A DNA stretch of 64,000 nt, taken from positions 34,761,502 through 34,825,501 of the forward strand of contig NC_059477.1 in assembly GCF_018139145.2 (NCBI RefSeq). The letters run 5' to 3'. The notes beneath the pieces were generated by a model, which had not been told where the DNA came from, did no database searches, and was given only the letters and a program-made list of their open reading frames with translations. Position 1 is the stretch's first letter; each line of letters begins with the position of its first letter. This document shows positions 61,326 through 64,000 of this stretch, piece by piece. Made by a program: the position numbers and the translations under genes. This DNA comes from Gymnogyps californianus (Eukaryota > Chordata > Aves > Accipitriformes > Cathartidae).

Positions 61326-62532
61326 TATAGCTTGGGATAATAGCCTTTACTTGAAGAAATCTGGGCCATACAGAAAAGTGAGCCAGCATTTATTAAAGAC
61401 ATTCTCTCAAGCAACTTTGGTTATCAAGGCTTGTCAGAGTTTCAGTGCTTTCCCAACCATAAAGGCATGTACAGTCAATCTTCCTGGAACCCAGGGTGTG
61501 AGAGTTAATGAAATTTGACAACTGATTGATGTCAGATGCAGCTTTGAATTTGGAAACCCAATTACCTCTTTCCCTTTCAAAGCAGAGGTCATTCCAGTCA
61601 ACATGACTGTACTGCCATACTTTGCAATTCAGTCTGAGAGCTTGCAGGAGATTCTGCTCGTCAGAAAAGCCTAACGCATAGGGAGCAAAATTTGCAGATG
61701 AAGAAGACATACATCGACTAACAGCTGGTCACATGAGCCAGGTGGAAATAGGAATATACCTTTTCTCCATGAAGACAAAGGTTATTTCTATTAGTAAGCA
61801 GGTTGCTTGTGGTTGAAGGTGCAACCACAATACTCTCTTGCAAAGTCTCAGTTTCTGAACTCCATGCCTTTTTCCCAATGGTAAATTTTTTTGTCCAGAA
61901 TTTCTGTGGTTCATACAGATTTTTAGGCTAAAGTTTCAGGGGAATTACAGCTTTATACTTCATTTGGTGTGCTGAAGATAATATAAATTTGATAGAGCTG
62001 GGACAAATTGCACCAGCAGAAAAATCTAGCCAATTACTTATAAGCTTTAACGACCAGCTTTCCAATCATCTCACACGCAGCTCATTAGGCTCTGCTTGTC
62101 TAAAAATGGAAATACTGTAACTTGTGCAGATATCTGCAAGCAGAAATCGCTGTGTTGCAATCAGACGGGCAGAAATGAAGATACACTGATTTCTGTCCTT
62201 TCTTCATTCCTTAACTTGTTAGAGTGGAATAAATGGACATTAAGCAGTCGGGTAGATGTATACCTGCTTGGCATCTGCCTTGGACTTAGTTTTTAGTAAT
62301 TAAGCATTGTTTAAAGACACTATAATGTTAACACTTATAAAAGCAATTTTGTTGAAAAATGCAGAACAGTTCTCAAAGCCCCTTGAGGGGAAATAAGAAG
62401 AAAAAGGAGATCGGCCAGGCTTATGGCAGAGAAGGACCACAACCATTACAATCGTCATCCCAGGTTTCTCCAGGATGCTTGAGGTAGTAAATCAGAGCAC
62501 TGATCTGCAGAAAGGGAGCTAGCTTTTTATTA
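61326..62532. other. Non-coding DNA
   Basis: No gene recognised. A 105-codon minus frame (61393-61710) overlaps an 85-codon plus frame and resembles nothing known. Confidence 0.5.
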
Positions 62533-62670
62533 TAAGCACTTTGAAGCACTCTCTGGATGAAAGGAGTGAAAGCAATGCAGCTCAGCAAGCCAGTGTCAGG
62601 CCTGATTCTCCTCGCTCGCCCACCAGTATAAATCAGAATCACTCTAGGGAAGGATTTACACTGCAATTTT
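62533..62670. repeat. Possible relics of amniote interspersed repeats
   Basis: TATAAGCACTTTGAAGC followed by GGATGAAAGG (62533-62565) resembles the tail of an old MIR-type repeat. GGCCTGATTCTCCTC, CCAGTATAAATCAGAATCAC and TTTACACTGC (about 62599-62663) resemble half of a palindromic amniote repeat whose arms carry CCTGATTCTCC and TTACACTG.TGTAAATCAG. Recognised from memory only. Confidence 0.4.
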
Positions 62671-64000
62671 GTGCATGTAGCAAAAACTGTGCATGCAAGG
62701 TAATGAGGATGCCATTTTTTTAGAGATCTTTCTATCTCAGTTTTATTTCAGTTTTGAAGAGGTAGACACCTCATCAGCCCTGAAAGAAATGAGGCTGCCC
62801 CTAAAAGCATGTCACCTCTCTGGTCATGTATAAAGTTGTTACAAAGCACTCGTTTATTTAATCCCATGCATTTTAGGGTTAACCTGGCAGTTTCCAAGAT
62901 TCTTCTTTGAGAGCATTTACCATAATATCTGCTTATCCATATTGTGAATCTCTGCATATCAAGAATCATGAATACCTTCATAAACATGATCCTCACCTCG
63001 CCCACGCTGAATTCTGCTTCGTGCAGCACGGCCCTGCAGAAGCATCACCCTGTTGGCTGTAGAGGGACTGTGAAGGGGAAAAGAGTCTGCAGACTCCTGT
63101 ACAACTCTGCTGGGATGTACGGACCAGTTGCAGAATTAAAAAGACTCACTGGCTGTTATGTCTTACAGAACAGCAATATCTTTATCACTGTGACATTGTG
63201 GTAGCTGCCAGTGGTGAGTTAGGCTAAACCCTGTTGTGCCAAGTGCTGTTCATAATAAATACAGCCCTTATTCTGAAAGGTTGGCTTTTAAAAAGGCAGG
63301 ATATAACAGTAGGTTGATGCTAAAGGTATAGAGAGTAATGAAATCACAGGCATCAAGCTTTCCCAGGAGTAATTGAGAGAGATCCCACAGGTCCTCATCA
63401 GTTTGTTGTACCCAGAGCACAGCTGATGCGCTCCAGCGTTGTGGCAGAGGAGCCGCAGAGGAGCTCTGCCTCTGCTGTAGCCTGGGGCGAACAAATTCCC
63501 CTCTCCAGTCCTTCAGAAACACTTCAGTAGCACGGCCATTCAGCTTGGTACCAGGGCCAGGCTGTGACCCTCTGTGCTGCACAAAAACATGTGAGAGCCC
63601 GTTTCTTCCCCTACTATCAAACAGCAAAACGTTCCTCTCTCCAGTTCAGTGCTTAAACACATAATTGTCTCCAAAATCCACATCAAATACGTTATATCCC
63701 TAATAATTACTACAGTACTCAGTAACAGCTGCTTCATCTAGAATACTTAATGGGAAAAAACATTGAAGGAAAGAATAGAGAAAACTTAAAAATTAAACAG
63801 TTGTTAAGGTTTTGATCCAATATTAATTTGCACGTCTGCCACTGGATTTAGTGAAACGAGGAGACATGCACAGCAAAAGACGACAAGAAGATTAATTTTT
63901 TTTCTTTTCTATTTTTCAGTAAGTTTAAAAACATGGTACACCAGCCTTTCTGGTGGCCCAATGCTGCCTGCTGCATCACCCAGGAATGACCCTTCAGAAA
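62671..64000. other. Non-coding DNA with a locally GC- and CpG-richer patch
   Basis: No gene recognised. Bases about 63410-63600 are richer in GC and CpG than the surroundings, and a 119-codon minus frame (63268-63627) crosses them. It could be a transcribed exon, a small CpG patch or an unrecognised repeat. Nothing else identified up to the window end. Confidence 0.4.

Noticed and set aside
1..64000. CRISPR arrays, operons, phage or prokaryotic defence systems
   Set aside because: Sequence is avian nuclear DNA; no regularly spaced direct repeats and no dense collinear genes.
1..64000. tRNA, rRNA or small RNA genes
   Set aside because: No stretch with recognisable tRNA A and B boxes in cloverleaf context or rRNA identity was found by eye; a covariance-model scan (tRNAscan-SE, Infernal) was not possible.

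Overview
This window looks like ordinary, AT-rich, non-coding nuclear DNA from a bird. I found no complete protein-coding gene and no recognisable RNA gene. Outside retroelements no ATG-started reading frame exceeds 129 codons, and none of the longer ones looks like a protein I know. The avian call rests on two things. One is a 5'-truncated CR1 LINE that ends in CR1-type octamers. The other is a pair of solo LTRs of an endogenous retrovirus family that, from memory, is abundant in neoavian birds and has ERVL-type 5-bp target duplications. Whether the window is intergenic or inside a long intron cannot be decided from sequence alone.

Layout. At 258-837 is a plus-strand solo LTR with TATA box and poly(A) signal. 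Just after it (about 885-1140) lies the 3' tail of a very old CR1/L3-like LINE. A long, heavily decayed CR1/L3-like copy fills about 4880-6230 (+), and another about 7140-8010 (-). An old L2-like LINE relic is at about 13450-14160 (+). The best preserved element is the CR1 at about 15350-17293 (+). Its reverse transcriptase frame is kept for about 1.8 kb but is broken by five in-frame stops and has a damaged catalytic motif. A minus-strand solo LTR with an exact 5-bp target duplication sits at 25231-25832. A further decayed CR1 lies at about 42280-43170 (+). MIR-like SINE relics are at about 46725-46910 and 57742-58005, and possible palindromic amniote repeat relics are near 31560, 41815 and 62533.

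The remaining DNA is unique-looking AT-rich sequence with a few simple repeats, one AT-rich inverted repeat (27923-28070) and a (TA/TG)-rich tract (61180-61325). One short frame behind a splice-acceptor-like site (41145-41319) and a few exon-like or conserved-element-like stretches are raised as weak candidates.

Nothing here works together as a pathway or operon. The window records layers of retrotransposition: ancient LINEs and SINEs, then CR1, then ERV LTRs. I looked for a novel system and did not find one I can support.
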